A stretch of 64,000 bases of DNA from Polynucleobacter hirudinilacicola (GTDB lineage Bacteria > Pseudomonadota > Gammaproteobacteria > Burkholderiales > Burkholderiaceae): contig NZ_NAIA01000003.1 of assembly GCF_002192535.1 (NCBI RefSeq), positions 186,001 to 250,000 of the forward strand, written 5' to 3'. This document shows, in pieces, positions 47,008-56,110 of this stretch; position 1 is the stretch's first letter, and every line of letters starts with the position of its first letter. The notes under the pieces are model-generated. The model did not search any database. It saw only the letters and a list, made by a program, of their open reading frames with translations, and was not told where the DNA came from. The translations under genes were made by a program, and so were the position numbers.

Positions 47008-48780
47008 ATGTCCCAAGATAGCAAACCCTCTAAAGCCAATACTAGTGCTTTGGCCGAGCCCTCCAACTTCTTACGTCAGATCATTGATCATGACTTAGCA
47101 AGTGGTGCTTTTTCACAGAGAACCAATTTGGCTGGCGAGGTAATTCCATCGATCATCACCCGTTTTCCGCCCGAACCAAATGGCTATTTACATATTGGTC
47201 ATGCAAAAAGTATTTGCTTAAACTTTGGGCTTGCCGCTGACTACAACAATCAGCCCGGTGGCGCGCGTTGCAATATGCGACTTGATGACACCAACCCAGT
47301 TAAGGAGGATGTTGAATACGCCGACAGTATTTTGGATGCTGTCAAATGGTTAGGCTTTGATTGGGGCACTCACCTTTACCATGCGAGCGACTACTTTGAT
47401 CGTCTTTACGAATTTGCCGAAATTCTGATTCAGAATGGCAAAGCTTATGTCGATAGCCAAAGCGCTGATGATATTCACACCAATCGTGGCAACTTTGGTC
47501 AAGCTGGAAAAAATAGTCCTTATCGAGATCGCAGTCCAGAGGAGAACCTTTCTCTGTTCCGTGAGATGCGGGATGGCAAGTTCAAAGATGGTGAACACGT
47601 TCTACGCCTAAAGATTGATATGGCGCATCCGAATATTGTGATGCGTGACCCAGTGGTCTACCGTATTCGCCACACCGATCACCATCGCACGGGCAGTAAG
47701 TGGTGCATTTACCCCTTGTACGACTTCACGCACTGTATTTCTGATGCGCTAGAGAATGTCTCTCACTCTATTTGTACGCTTGAGTTTGAAAACAATCGCC
47801 CTCTTTACGATTGGATCGTCAATTCTCTTAAAGAATTGGGTGTGTTTAAAGATCCCGTGCCACATCAGTATGAATTTGCACGTCTGAATTTGACTTACAC
47901 CATCACTAGTAAACGCAAGTTATTGCAACTTGTAGAAGAAAAGCATGTTGATGGCTGGGATGATCCCCGCATGCCGACCATTGTCGGTATCCGTCGTCGC
48001 GGCTACACCCCAGAAAGTATTCGCTTGTTCTGCGAGCGTATTGGTGTATCCAAAGCAGATAGCTGGATCGATATGAGCACTTTGGATCAAGCCCTGCGAG
48101 ATGATCTTGAAGTCAGAGCGCCCCGCGCTACAGCAGTACTCAAGCCACTCAAGCTGGTGATTGAAAACTTTGATGCTGCTAGCAAAGAATCATGCTCAGC
48201 GCCACGTCATCCACAGCATCCTGAATGGGGTAATCGTGAATTTAATTTCACCCGCGAATTGTGGATTGAAGAAGATGACTTCATGAAAGAACCTATTAAA
48301 GGTTTCTTCAGATTATTTCCACCTATTGGAGATCAGCCTGGAAGCCGTGTACGTTTGCGTCATGGCTTTGTAATTGAATGCACCGGCTTTGAGACTGATG
48401 CCAATGGCAATGTCATTCAGGTGAACGCGACCCACTTCCCTGATAGCAAGAGCGGTACTCCTGGCTCAAATAACTATAAGGTGAAAGGCAATATTCACTG
48501 GATTAGCGCTGCTGAAGCTATTGCTACTGAAGTGCGTCTATACGATCACCTCTTTAGCGACCCGCATCCCGATAGTGGTGATAAGAATTTCTTGGACGCC
48601 ATTAATCCGAACTCTAAGCAAACCATTTCTGCTTACCTAGAACCTTGTATGAGGGATATCAAAGCTGGAGAACGTTTCCAGTTTGAGCGCCATGGCTACT
48701 TTGTTGCTGACGAATCTGATTCAAAACCTGGTAAGCCGGTATTTAATCGTACCGTTGGCCTTAAGGATTCTTGGAAATAG
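47008..48780 (+). CDS. glnS: Glutamine-tRNA ligase
   Basis: 590 residues. A class I synthetase close to E. coli GlnRS, with FPPEPNGYLHIGHAK near residue 52 (HIGH), the KMSKS-type loop ITSKRKLL and the two beta-barrel anticodon-binding domains at the C terminus. Presence of GlnRS means Gln-tRNA is made directly. The ATG at 47008 is used; the frame opens earlier at 46978, inside the tctA terminator. Its last 20 bases overlap the convergent SDR gene. Confidence 0.96.
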   Translation: MSQDSKPSKANTSALAEPSNFLRQIIDHDLASGAFSQRTNLAGEVIPSIITRFPPEPNGYLHIGHAKSICLNFGLAADYNNQPGGARCNMRLDDTNPVKEDVEYADSILDAVKWLGFDWGTHLYHASDYFDRLYEFAEILIQNGKAYVDSQSADDIHTNRGNFGQAGKNSPYRDRSPEENLSLFREMRDGKFKDGEHVLRLKIDMAHPNIVMRDPVVYRIRHTDHHRTGSKWCIYPLYDFTHCISDALENVSHSICTLEFENNRPLYDWIVNSLKELGVFKDPVPHQYEFARLNLTYTITSKRKLLQLVEEKHVDGWDDPRMPTIVGIRRRGYTPESIRLFCERIGVSKADSWIDMSTLDQALRDDLEVRAPRATAVLKPLKLVIENFDAASKESCSAPRHPQHPEWGNREFNFTRELWIEEDDFMKEPIKGFFRLFPPIGDQPGSRVRLRHGFVIECTGFETDANGNVIQVNATHFPDSKSGTPGSNNYKVKGNIHWISAAEAIATEVRLYDHLFSDPHPDSGDKNFLDAINPNSKQTISAYLEPCMRDIKAGERFQFERHGYFVADESDSKPGKPVFNRTVGLKDSWK

Positions 48781-49648
48781 TTTTCAGAAAATGGCCTACG
48801 CTCGGATAGCATAGCGGCCTTTTTAATTCATGCAGGCGGGTATTGGTTACTCTTCTTGACTCACGCATAAATGACCACAGCATTGGGCTGACTAATTTTT
48901 GTAATTGAGCGCCCGGCATTCTAGGCGGTCGATCTAGACCGAAAGCATCAGCCACCTCATCAAAGTAATCACCCATTTTGGTTTCACCACCGTCACACGT
49001 ATTGATAACTCTCTGTGGCCTGCCGTGATAAACCGCAGCACATACTAAGCTCGCTAAATCATCGCTATGAATGTGATTGGAATAAGCGTCCTCTTCAGAA
49101 ATTAGTGCTGGTGTTTTAGACTGCAGACGCTCAATAGGTAGACGGTTGGCGGCATAAATTCCTGGCACACGCAAAATCGTTAAAGCCACCCCATGAGCGG
49201 GTGCCCATAAACGTAATGCGCGCTCAGCATCCACTCTTCTTTGGGCGCGCTCACTCTGAGGGCTGACTGGGGTTGCTTCGCTGACTTTAGCGCCCCCATG
49301 ATCCCCATAGACACCTGTGGTGCTGATATAGATTAGACGCCTGACGGCATTAGATCCTTGGGCTAAAATTCGGATTAGGTTGCGGGTTCGGCAATCACGA
49401 TTTCCTTGGTTTTGGGGGGGTGCTAGATGAATGATGGTTTGAGCTAAACCCGATAGGCGCCACAAAGTTTCTGGCTGATCCAGATTACCCAACAGTGGAA
49501 TCGCGCCAGCCTCCCTCAACTCCTGAAAACGACTTTGTTGAGAAGTTAAAGCAAAAACTCGATGACTACGGGCAAGCTGTTTTACCACCCGAAGACCAAT
49601 GTCACCGCAGCCAATAATCAGGATTGAAGGTTTACCAAAAGATTGCAT
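48761..49648 (-). CDS. NAD(P)-binding SDR-type (epimerase-like) protein
   Basis: 295 residues of the extended or atypical short-chain dehydrogenase group. The dinucleotide loop is GCGDIG near residue 13; YISTTGVYGDHGG carries the Ser/Tyr region of NAD-dependent epimerases, though the Y-x3-K pair is not obvious. The fold resembles YeeZ-type proteins of unknown activity. It is monocistronic, and its 3' end overlaps glnS by 20 bp in convergent orientation. Confidence 0.8.
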   Translation of the reverse strand: MQSFGKPSILIIGCGDIGLRVVKQLARSHRVFALTSQQSRFQELREAGAIPLLGNLDQPETLWRLSGLAQTIIHLAPPQNQGNRDCRTRNLIRILAQGSNAVRRLIYISTTGVYGDHGGAKVSEATPVSPQSERAQRRVDAERALRLWAPAHGVALTILRVPGIYAANRLPIERLQSKTPALISEEDAYSNHIHSDDLASLVCAAVYHGRPQRVINTCDGGETKMGDYFDEVADAFGLDRPPRMPGAQLQKLVSPMLWSFMRESRRVTNTRLHELKRPLCYPSVGHFLKTISKNP

Positions 49649-49684
49649 AAGTAATATCGTAACGATTTATTGAAAGGAATGAGA

Positions 49685-50725
49685 GTGTCTTATCAGGTCA
49701 CGCTCAAAACGAGCGGCAAACAATTTACCGTTAACCAAGATGAAACACTCCTGGAGGCCGCTCTGCGTCAAGGCATCAAGCTGCCCTATGGCTGCAAAAA
49801 CGGTGCTTGCGGATCCTGCAAAGGCAAAATCATCGAAGGTCAGGTAACCCATGGCCAGCATAGCGAGAGCGCCTTAAGTAAGTCTGATGAGACTACCGGT
49901 AGCACTTTATTTTGTTGCGCCCATCCCCAGTCCGATCTGTTGATTGAGGCTCGTGAAGTTCAGGGCGCTGGCGATATTGCTATTCGGAAAGTTCCTTGTC
50001 GAGTCAATACGATTGAACGTCCTAGTCATGATGTCACTATTTTGAAGCTACAACTTCCAGCTGCTGAACGCTTTCAGTTCCTGGCAGGCCAGTATCTGGA
50101 GTTCCTCCTTAAGGATGGCCAGCGCCGTGCCTACTCCATTGCCAATGCCCCAGACCAAGAAGGTCCGCTTGAGTTACATATCCGTCATTTACCTGGCGGC
50201 GTATTTACCGACTTTGTGTTTGGGACAAGCAGCCCGGCATTGAAAGAAAAAGATATCCTGCGCTTTGAAGGTCCTTTGGGTAGCTTCTTTCTCAGAGAAG
50301 ATTCTCAGAAACCCATCGTTTTTGTTGCTGCAGGGACTGGCTTTGCCCCGATCAAATCCATCATCGAGCAAATGCAGGCTAAAAAGATTCAAAGGCCCAT
50401 TGAGCTTTATTGGGGTGGACGTCGCCCTGGCGATCTCTACCTAGATGATTTATGCAAGGCCTGGCAAAAAGAGATTCCTAATCTCAAGTACATTCCGGTG
50501 ATCTCAGATGCCCTTGAAGAGGATGCCTGGAGTGGTCGAATTGGTTTTGTCCATCAAGCTGTGATGGCAGATCATCCCGATATGAAGGGCCTTCAGGTCT
50601 ATGCCTGTGGCGCACCAGTCATGGTAAATGCCGCACGGGACGACTTTTCATCCAAATGTCACCTGCCTGAGGAAGAATTCTTCGCAGACTCATTTACTAG
50701 TGCCGCAGATTTAGCCACCAACTAA
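49685..50725 (+). CDS. Ferredoxin-domain FAD/NAD(P) oxidoreductase (CDP-6-deoxyglucoseen reductase-like)
   Basis: 347 residues. N-terminal plant-type [2Fe-2S] ferredoxin domain with CKNGACGSCKG near residue 37 and the fourth Cys near 75 (FCCAHP), then the FAD domain (RAYSIANAP) and NAD(P) domain (VFVAAGTGFAPIKSI). This order matches AscD/RfbI-type reductases and the reductases of Rieske oxygenases. It may serve as electron donor to the Rieske protein at 26947, but no linkage shows this. GTG 49685 is preferred because AAAGGA lies 6 nt before it; ATG 49679 abuts that site. Confidence 0.8.
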   Translation: MSYQVTLKTSGKQFTVNQDETLLEAALRQGIKLPYGCKNGACGSCKGKIIEGQVTHGQHSESALSKSDETTGSTLFCCAHPQSDLLIEAREVQGAGDIAIRKVPCRVNTIERPSHDVTILKLQLPAAERFQFLAGQYLEFLLKDGQRRAYSIANAPDQEGPLELHIRHLPGGVFTDFVFGTSSPALKEKDILRFEGPLGSFFLREDSQKPIVFVAAGTGFAPIKSIIEQMQAKKIQRPIELYWGGRRPGDLYLDDLCKAWQKEIPNLKYIPVISDALEEDAWSGRIGFVHQAVMADHPDMKGLQVYACGAPVMVNAARDDFSSKCHLPEEEFFADSFTSAADLATN

Positions 50726-50781
50726 ATTCCGATAAAGTTAGATAATAGAAACCTTAATAGCCTCAATTACCCAAGTTCAGC

Positions 50782-51975
50782 ATGAATAAGCCAGCCAAAG
50801 CGATCGACACCCATGCAGTGATGTTCATCACCCAACGTCCAGACGTCATCATGGTCGAGGGCAAGGGTTCATGGTTAACGGACAACAATGGCAAACGGTA
50901 TTTAGATTTCTTGCAAGGTTGGGCTGTGAATTGCTTAGGTCACAGCAATTCTGGAATAGTCGAAGCACTCAACGCGCAAGCAAAAAAACTGATTAATCCA
51001 AGTCCAGCGTTTTATAACGAACCAATGATTGGTTTATCCAATCTGCTCACAGAAAATAGTTGCTTTGACAAAGTCTTTTTTGCTAACAGCGGCGCTGAAG
51101 CAAACGAGGGTGCTATCAAACTTGCGCGCAAATGGGGTCAACTCCATAAGAATGGTGCTTTTGAAATCATTACCTTTGATCACAGTTTTCATGGTCGTAC
51201 CATCGCAACCATGAGCGCCTCAGGCAAACCAGGCTGGGACACGATGTTTGCTCCACAAGTTGCTGGATTTCCAAAAGCAGATTTGAATGATTTGGATTCT
51301 GTCAAAAAACTGGTGACCGATAAAACCGTTGCAGTCATGCTTGAGCCAGTTCAAGGTGAAGGCGGTGTTATTCCTAGCACTAAAGAATTTATGCTTGAAC
51401 TGCGCAAGTTCACCAAAGAAAACAACATTCTTCTCATTGCCGATGAGGTGCAGGCAGGCTGCGGCCGTACTGGCACCCTCTTTGCCTATCAGCAATACGG
51501 GATTGAGCCAGACATCATGACTTTAGGTAAAGGTATTGGTGGTGGCGTTCCGCTGGCAGCCCTGATGGCTACCAATGCAGCGGCTTGCTTTGTGCCAGGC
51601 GACCAGGGCGGCACTTATAACGGCAATCCACTGATGACTGCTGTAGGCATTAGTGTGATTGAGCAACTATTGGCTCCAGGATTTTTAGATAGCGTCAAAG
51701 CTAAAGGTGAATTACTTAAATCAGAATTACTCAAGCTGGTTGCAGAATTTAATCTTGAGGGTGAGCGTGGTGAAGGTTTATTGCGTGCCCTCATGCTTGG
51801 CAAAGATACCGGTGGAAAATTGGTCGAGCTCGCTCGCGATCGAAGTCCTGAAGGTCTATTAATCAACTCACCAAGACCAAACTTATTACGCTTTATGCCT
51901 GCTTTGAATGTCAGTGAGGATGAGATTCGTCAGATGTGCGGCATGCTGCGTGAGCTACTCAAACAAACCGCTTAA
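50782..51975 (+). CDS. argD: Acetylornithine aminotransferase family protein
   Basis: 397 residues of the class III PLP aminotransferases. [16 protein letters not shown] near residue 104 binds the cofactor phosphate, [13 protein letters not shown] follows, [11 protein letters not shown] near 222 holds the pyridine-binding Asp, and the Schiff-base Lys is in LGKGIGGG near 255. Length and order fit ArgD (acetylornithine/succinyldiaminopimelate aminotransferase), but related omega-aminotransferases are not excluded. It is monocistronic. Confidence 0.8.
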   Translation: MNKPAKAIDTHAVMFITQRPDVIMVEGKGSWLTDNNGKRYLDFLQGWAVNCLGHSNSGIVEALNAQAKKLINPSPAFYNEPMIGLSNLLTENSCFDKVFFANSGAEANEGAIKLARKWGQLHKNGAFEIITFDHSFHGRTIATMSASGKPGWDTMFAPQVAGFPKADLNDLDSVKKLVTDKTVAVMLEPVQGEGGVIPSTKEFMLELRKFTKENNILLIADEVQAGCGRTGTLFAYQQYGIEPDIMTLGKGIGGGVPLAALMATNAAACFVPGDQGGTYNGNPLMTAVGISVIEQLLAPGFLDSVKAKGELLKSELLKLVAEFNLEGERGEGLLRALMLGKDTGGKLVELARDRSPEGLLINSPRPNLLRFMPALNVSEDEIRQMCGMLRELLKQTA

Positions 51976-52012
51976 GGCTATTTCCTAAGTAGGCTGTTCA
52001 CACTCTAGAGTC

Positions 52013-52107
52013 TTACAGCAACTCTTTACCAGAGCCGCTCAAGGAAATTAATCCACTTTCCATGACATAAGCGCGATTCGCCATACGCGCTAACTGGTGA
52101 TCAAACT
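52013..52107 (-). pseudogene. C-terminal fragment of an ABC transporter ATPase (LivF-like)
   Basis: Reading the minus strand directly after the ispH stop gives FDHQLARMANRAYVMESG and then LISLSGSGKELL before a TAA at 52013-52015. This is the usual C-terminal end of a LivF-type ABC ATPase, but the Walker A, signature and Walker B parts are absent and no start codon suits. It is best read as the leftover of a deleted branched-chain amino-acid-type transporter gene. Confidence 0.55.
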
Positions 52108-53049
52108 TCAGTCGACTAAATTTTTAGGCAATGAAAATATAACGTCCTCGACTACGCCATCTAAGGCGCGAACATGTCGTGGACCAAATTCTTGAATACG
52201 CGCCACTATAGATTGCGCAAGGCTTTCAGGGGCTGATGCACCAGCAGTTAAGCCGATACGCTTTTTACCCACAAACCATTCGGGCCGCAGTTGCTCGGGG
52301 GCATCCACCATGTAAGAAGGTACGCCTAATTTTTCCGATAATTCTCTCAGGCGATTCGAGTTTGAACTTGCTGCACTTCCCACCACAATAACTAACTCCA
52401 CTTGTGGAGCCATAAATTTCACAGCATCTTGACGATTCTGAGTGGCATAACAAATATCTTGTTTACGCGGCTGAACAATATTAGGGAATTTTTTCGTGAG
52501 CGCCCCAACAATTTCTTTGGTTTCATCTACTGACAATGTAGTTTGGGTCACGAATGCAATCTTCTCATCGCTTGGGAAAGATAAAGATTGGACATCAGCA
52601 ATATTCTCAACCAGAAAGACTCCCTCTTTCACCTGGCCCATAGTTCCCTCAACCTCAGGGTGTCCTGCATGACCAATCATCAAAACAGTAAAGCCGTCTT
52701 TGCACATCTTGACCACTTCAAAATGCACCTTAGTGACCAATGGGCAAGTAGCGTCATACACCTGCAAGCCACGCTCTTGAGCATCTTTGCGTACCTCTTG
52801 AGAGACGCCATGAGCGCTGAACACCACGATTCCACCTTTAGGAACCTCATGCAGCTCTTCCACAAATACCGCGCCCTTCTCTCGCAATTCATTTACAACA
52901 TAAGCGTTATGAACAATTTCATGGCGTACATAAATTGGCGCGCCAAAACGGGTCAGAGCTTCATTCACAATATTGATTGCGCGATCAACGCCCGCACAAA
53001 AACCCCGGGGCTGGGCCATCAAAATTTCAAGCTTATCTGGATTAGTCAT
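52108..53049 (-). CDS. ispH: 4-hydroxy-3-methylbut-2-enyl diphosphate reductase IspH
   Basis: 313 residues. It makes IPP and DMAPP in the last step of the non-mevalonate pathway, so it works with dxs and ispA in this window. The [4Fe-4S] cysteines are in RGFCAGVDRA (near residue 18), DATCPLV (near 100) and DICYATQNRQ (near 200); the substrate-binding His in IGHAGHPE is also clear. It starts 3 bp after the FKBP gene, as in many proteobacteria. Confidence 0.97.
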   Translation of the reverse strand: MTNPDKLEILMAQPRGFCAGVDRAINIVNEALTRFGAPIYVRHEIVHNAYVVNELREKGAVFVEELHEVPKGGIVVFSAHGVSQEVRKDAQERGLQVYDATCPLVTKVHFEVVKMCKDGFTVLMIGHAGHPEVEGTMGQVKEGVFLVENIADVQSLSFPSDEKIAFVTQTTLSVDETKEIVGALTKKFPNIVQPRKQDICYATQNRQDAVKFMAPQVELVIVVGSAASSNSNRLRELSEKLGVPSYMVDAPEQLRPEWFVGKKRIGLTAGASAPESLAQSIVARIQEFGPRHVRALDGVVEDVIFSLPKNLVD

Positions 53050-53052
53050 GTT

Positions 53053-53499
53053 TTAAAGAATCGCCACGATTTCTGCTTCAAAAGTAACGGGCCTACCGGC
53101 CAAGGGATGATTAAAGTCAAACCACGCACCTTCATCATTAATCGATTGCAAAACACCTGCATATTGAGCGCCGCCCGGCGCATTAAATTCAATCACATCG
53201 CCTGGATTAAATTCCGTATCGGCATCGCGACCTTCCTTCAGGGCATTCAAAGAAACCCATTGCACCAAATCTTCTTTGCGCTCGCCAAAACTCTCTTCCG
53301 GAGGTAGTAAAGCGCTTTTCTTCTCGCCAACCCCAAGCCCTAACAACACTTTCTCAAAACAAGGTGCAAATTGTCCAGAACCCATCAGAACCGTCGCAGG
53401 ACGATCAACAAAAGTATTGATGTAATCCTCCCCATTGGGCAAAGTGAGCCGATAGTTGAGGGTCAGGTAGGAATTCGGCAGAACGGCAAGCTTAGTCAT
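53053..53499 (-). CDS. FKBP-type peptidyl-prolyl isomerase (FkpB/SlpA-like)
   Basis: 148 residues. A FKBP domain with an inserted IF (chaperone) flap: LTLNYRLTLPNGEDYINTF, LMGSGQFAPCFEKVLLGLGVGEK, then PPEESFGER. It isomerises Xaa-Pro bonds and assists folding. It belongs with ispH as in E. coli fkpB-ispH. The start at ATG 53499 is 3 bp from the radC ATG on the other strand, and there is no Shine-Dalgarno before it. Confidence 0.88.
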   Translation of the reverse strand: MTKLAVLPNSYLTLNYRLTLPNGEDYINTFVDRPATVLMGSGQFAPCFEKVLLGLGVGEKKSALLPPEESFGERKEDLVQWVSLNALKEGRDADTEFNPGDVIEFNAPGGAQYAGVLQSINDEGAWFDFNHPLAGRPVTFEAEIVAIL

Positions 53500-53502
53500 A
53501 AG

Positions 53503-54222
53503 ATGATTGTATCTAGGCCAGCGAAAACTGTGCACTCCCCAATCACCAATTGGCCCAAAAATGAGCAGCCTCGGGAGAAATTGAGGATTCATGGCGCAGC
53601 CGCGCTTTCGGATGCAGAACTGCTCGCCATCTTTTTGCGTGTTGGTGTTCGGGGTAAAAGTGCAGTGGGTCTAGCAAAAGATTTACTTCACCATTTTGGA
53701 AGCCTCCCCCGCTTATTAGGCTGTAGTCGCGAAGAATTGACCCGCATCCATGGGATGGGGCTATCCAAATGGTCACAAATCCAAGCGGCTTATGAGTTGG
53801 TGAAGCGCAGTCTTGAGGAGGGTCTGGCCCAGGACTCTATCTTTTCCTCGCCAAGCCATGTCAGGGAGTTCTTGCAGGCCAAAATTGGTCGTTTGCCACA
53901 TGAGGTCTTCCTTTGCCTCTACCTGGACTCACGCCTTCATCTCATAGAGTGTCAGGAGCTATTTAGGGGGTCTATTACCCATACAGCGGTATATCCCCGA
54001 GAAATCCTGAAGGAGGCCCTTTCTAGAAACGCGAGCGCCCTCATCGTGGCCCATAACCACCCCAGTGGCAACCCATTACCAAGCGAGTCGGACCAAGATC
54101 TAACTAGAACCCTCCAAAATGCCCTGCAATTAGTGGATATTGCGCTTCTTGACCACTGCATAGTAAGCGGTAGTGGTTTTTTCTCTTTTTCGGACTCAGG
54201 CCTTATGAATATTAGCATTTAA
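53503..54222 (+). CDS. radC: RadC family JAB/MPN domain protein
   Basis: 239 residues. N-terminal helix-hairpin-helix-like part (REKLRIHGAAALSDAELLAI), C-terminal JAMM metal site HNHPSGNPLPSESD with an upstream Glu. Despite the name, a DNA repair role is not supported for RadC; JAMM proteins are metallo-isopeptidases. The start is uncertain: ATG 53503 gives a weakly conserved 18-residue lead-in, and GTG 53530 is an alternative. Confidence 0.88.
   Translation: MIVSRPAKTVHSPITNWPKNEQPREKLRIHGAAALSDAELLAIFLRVGVRGKSAVGLAKDLLHHFGSLPRLLGCSREELTRIHGMGLSKWSQIQAAYELVKRSLEEGLAQDSIFSSPSHVREFLQAKIGRLPHEVFLCLYLDSRLHLIECQELFRGSITHTAVYPREILKEALSRNASALIVAHNHPSGNPLPSESDQDLTRTLQNALQLVDIALLDHCIVSGSGFFSFSDSGLMNISI
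53506..53534 (-). promoter_or_regulatory. Candidate promoter for the FKBP-ispH pair
   Basis: On the minus strand TGCACA (53529-53534) and TACAAT (53506-53511) are 17 bp apart. The -10 element ends 6 bp before the FKBP ATG, so the transcript would begin at or next to the start codon (leaderless). The promoter lies within the first codons of radC. Confidence 0.45.
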
Positions 54223-54332
54223 TGGTAGTAATTACTAACTTATTGGCAATTTTAAATATTTTTCACCCATTTTGTCGTCTAAAGGCATAAGCCAAAGCCA
54301 TTTAGGGCTAGCCCAAAATAGGTTAGGACTGA

Positions 54333-54338
54333 TACAAT
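54333..54338 (+). promoter_or_regulatory. Candidate -10 element of rpmBG
   Basis: TACAAT on the plus strand, 31 bp before the rpmB start, in the 147-bp gap after radC. No convincing -35 is seen. Confidence 0.35.
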
Positions 54339-54369
54339 CTTCTCTTTTCGCAATTAATGGAGTTATGTC

Positions 54370-54603
54370 ATGGCAAAAGTTTGCCAAGTCACTGGGAAGA
54401 AGCCGATGGTTGGCAACAATGTATCCCATGCAAACAATAAAACGAAGCGTCGCTTTTTGCCGAATTTGCAAAACCGTCGCTTCTGGGTTGAATCTGAAAA
54501 CCGCTGGATTAGCTTGCGCTTAACCAATGCTGGTTTGCGCGTTATCGACAAGAACGGCATTGATGCTGTGTTGTCTGATCTACGTGCACGTGGCGAAATT
54601 TAA
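54370..54603 (+). CDS. rpmB: 50S ribosomal protein L28
   Basis: 77 residues, full length, with the opening [20 protein letters not shown] and the middle [17 protein letters not shown]. Part of the large ribosomal subunit. GGAG lies just before the start. The stop is 11 bp before rpmG, whose SD overlaps the gap, the standard rpmB-rpmG pair. Confidence 0.97.
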   Translation: MAKVCQVTGKKPMVGNNVSHANNKTKRRFLPNLQNRRFWVESENRWISLRLTNAGLRVIDKNGIDAVLSDLRARGEI

Positions 54604-54614
54604 GGAGCGCACAA

Positions 54615-54782
54615 ATGGCTAAAGGCGGCAGAGAAAAAATCAAGTTAGAGTCATCAGCTGGTACTGGTCACTTCTACACTACTTCAAAAAACAAGCGTAC
54701 TAAGCCTGAGAAAATGGAGATCATGAAGTTTGATCCTACTATTCGCAAGCATGTTGCTTACAAAGAAACAAAGCTTAAGTAA
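54615..54782 (+). CDS. rpmG: 50S ribosomal protein L33
   Basis: 55 residues, full length, basic: [20 protein letters not shown] at the start and [18 protein letters not shown] near the end. It lacks the Cys pairs of zinc-binding L33 forms, so it is the zinc-independent type. AAGGAG lies 8 nt before the start. Cotranscribed with rpmB and followed by a strong terminator. Confidence 0.97.
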   Translation: MAKGGREKIKLESSAGTGHFYTTSKNKRTKPEKMEIMKFDPTIRKHVAYKETKLK

Positions 54783-54800
54783 TTTACTTCAAGCAAATAA

Positions 54801-54826
54801 AAAACCCGCTTAGTTGCGGGTTTTTT
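54801..54826 (+). terminator. rpmBG terminator
   Basis: Nine-bp stem (AAAACCCGC with GCGGGTTTT), six-nt loop and T tract, 18 bp after the rpmG stop; also likely to end the convergent desaturase transcript. Confidence 0.9.
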
Positions 54827-54868
54827 ATTGCCTAAATCTTTTAACTCTTTACGCTTGCTCTCAACTCC

Positions 54869-56068
54869 TTAAGCGTAACGACGCAATCTTAATGAGAACT
54901 CGCGTAGACTGGTTAAGCCGCTATCTTCAGCGCGCTGGCACCACGCGTGCAGTTGTAAAACTAATTGCTCTCTGGTGGCGCTTGAACGACCCCAGATGGC
55001 TTGTAGATCGCGACGCATCTCAATCATCTTACGCAGTTGTGCATTGCTGGCCATGAGCTCTTCAAGCTTTGCCTTTTCATCATCGCTCAAGCGAGATTCA
55101 TCCTTAGACAACCAAGTACGAGCATCACTCAAATGAGATGCCAGAACTTGCATATGCTGCACTTCATTGCTAAAGAAATTGCGCAAGGTCTTACTGTAGC
55201 GCGCCATGATTTCATAACGATTTGCAATGATGGCCTCTAATGTATTTTGATCAGCAGGACGTAAATCACTCAGCACTGGTTTAGGTGAAGTCTTTTTCAC
55301 TGTTGCCAAACCAACAGCACTCATCATCTGAATATAGAGCCAACCAATATCAAACTCGTACCATTTATTTGATAACTTAGCGCTCGTAGCAAAGGTATGG
55401 TGATTGTTATGCAACTCTTCACCGCCAATCAAAATTCCCCAAGGCAAAATATTGGTAGAAGCATCTTCGCAATCAAAATTACGGTAGCCCCAGAAGTGGC
55501 CAATACCGTTAATCACACCAGCTGCAGTGATTGGGATCCATAACATTTGCACAGCCCAAACTGTTAGGCCGATACCGCCAAACAAAAATACATCGATGAT
55601 GAGCATGATGGCAACGCCCTGCCAAGAAAACTTGGAATAAATATTGCGTTCAAGCCAGTCATCGGGAGTGCCATGACCAAACTTCTCCATCGTCTCTTGA
55701 TTCTTGGCTTCACTTTTATAGAGCTCAGCACCCCGAGAAAGTACGGTACCAATTCCTAAAACTTGTGGACTATGTGGATCGTCGACGGTTTCACATTTGG
55801 CATGATGCTTGCGATGAATGGAGGCCCACTCCTTAGTCACCATGCCGGTAGTTAACCAGAGCCAAAACCGGAAAAAATGAGAAGCAATCGGATGCAGATC
55901 CAAGGCGCGATGAGCTTGGCAGCGATGCAAAAAGATGGTCACGGCAGCGATTGTGATGTGGGTTACCGCCAAGGTGAACAAGGTAATCTGCCACCAAGAC
56001 CAATCCAAGTAGCCATTTGCTAGCCAATTGAGGAATAAATCAAAACCTGAGCTTGAAACTGTATTCAA
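54869..56068 (-). CDS. Membrane acyl-CoA/fatty-acid desaturase
   Basis: 399 residues. A di-iron membrane desaturase with the three His boxes: HRCQAHRAL near residue 47, HRKHH near 87 and EELHNNHH near 215. Membrane helices flank them. The first box form and overall layout fit delta-9-type desaturases that make unsaturated fatty acids with oxygen. The C-terminal 130 residues are a helical, charged extension not part of the desaturase core. It is monocistronic, convergent with rpmBG. Confidence 0.88.
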   Translation of the reverse strand: MNTVSSSGFDLFLNWLANGYLDWSWWQITLFTLAVTHITIAAVTIFLHRCQAHRALDLHPIASHFFRFWLWLTTGMVTKEWASIHRKHHAKCETVDDPHSPQVLGIGTVLSRGAELYKSEAKNQETMEKFGHGTPDDWLERNIYSKFSWQGVAIMLIIDVFLFGGIGLTVWAVQMLWIPITAAGVINGIGHFWGYRNFDCEDASTNILPWGILIGGEELHNNHHTFATSAKLSNKWYEFDIGWLYIQMMSAVGLATVKKTSPKPVLSDLRPADQNTLEAIIANRYEIMARYSKTLRNFFSNEVQHMQVLASHLSDARTWLSKDESRLSDDEKAKLEELMASNAQLRKMIEMRRDLQAIWGRSSATREQLVLQLHAWCQRAEDSGLTSLREFSLRLRRYA

Positions 56069-56110
56069 AATTGAATCCTATTTAAGTAATAGCTCTTATT
56101 TTAGAGCTTT

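Noticed and set aside
52588-53307. A 239-codon plus-strand open frame
   Set aside because: It lies wholly opposite ispH and the FKBP gene, both with clear family motifs; its translation shows no recognisable domain.
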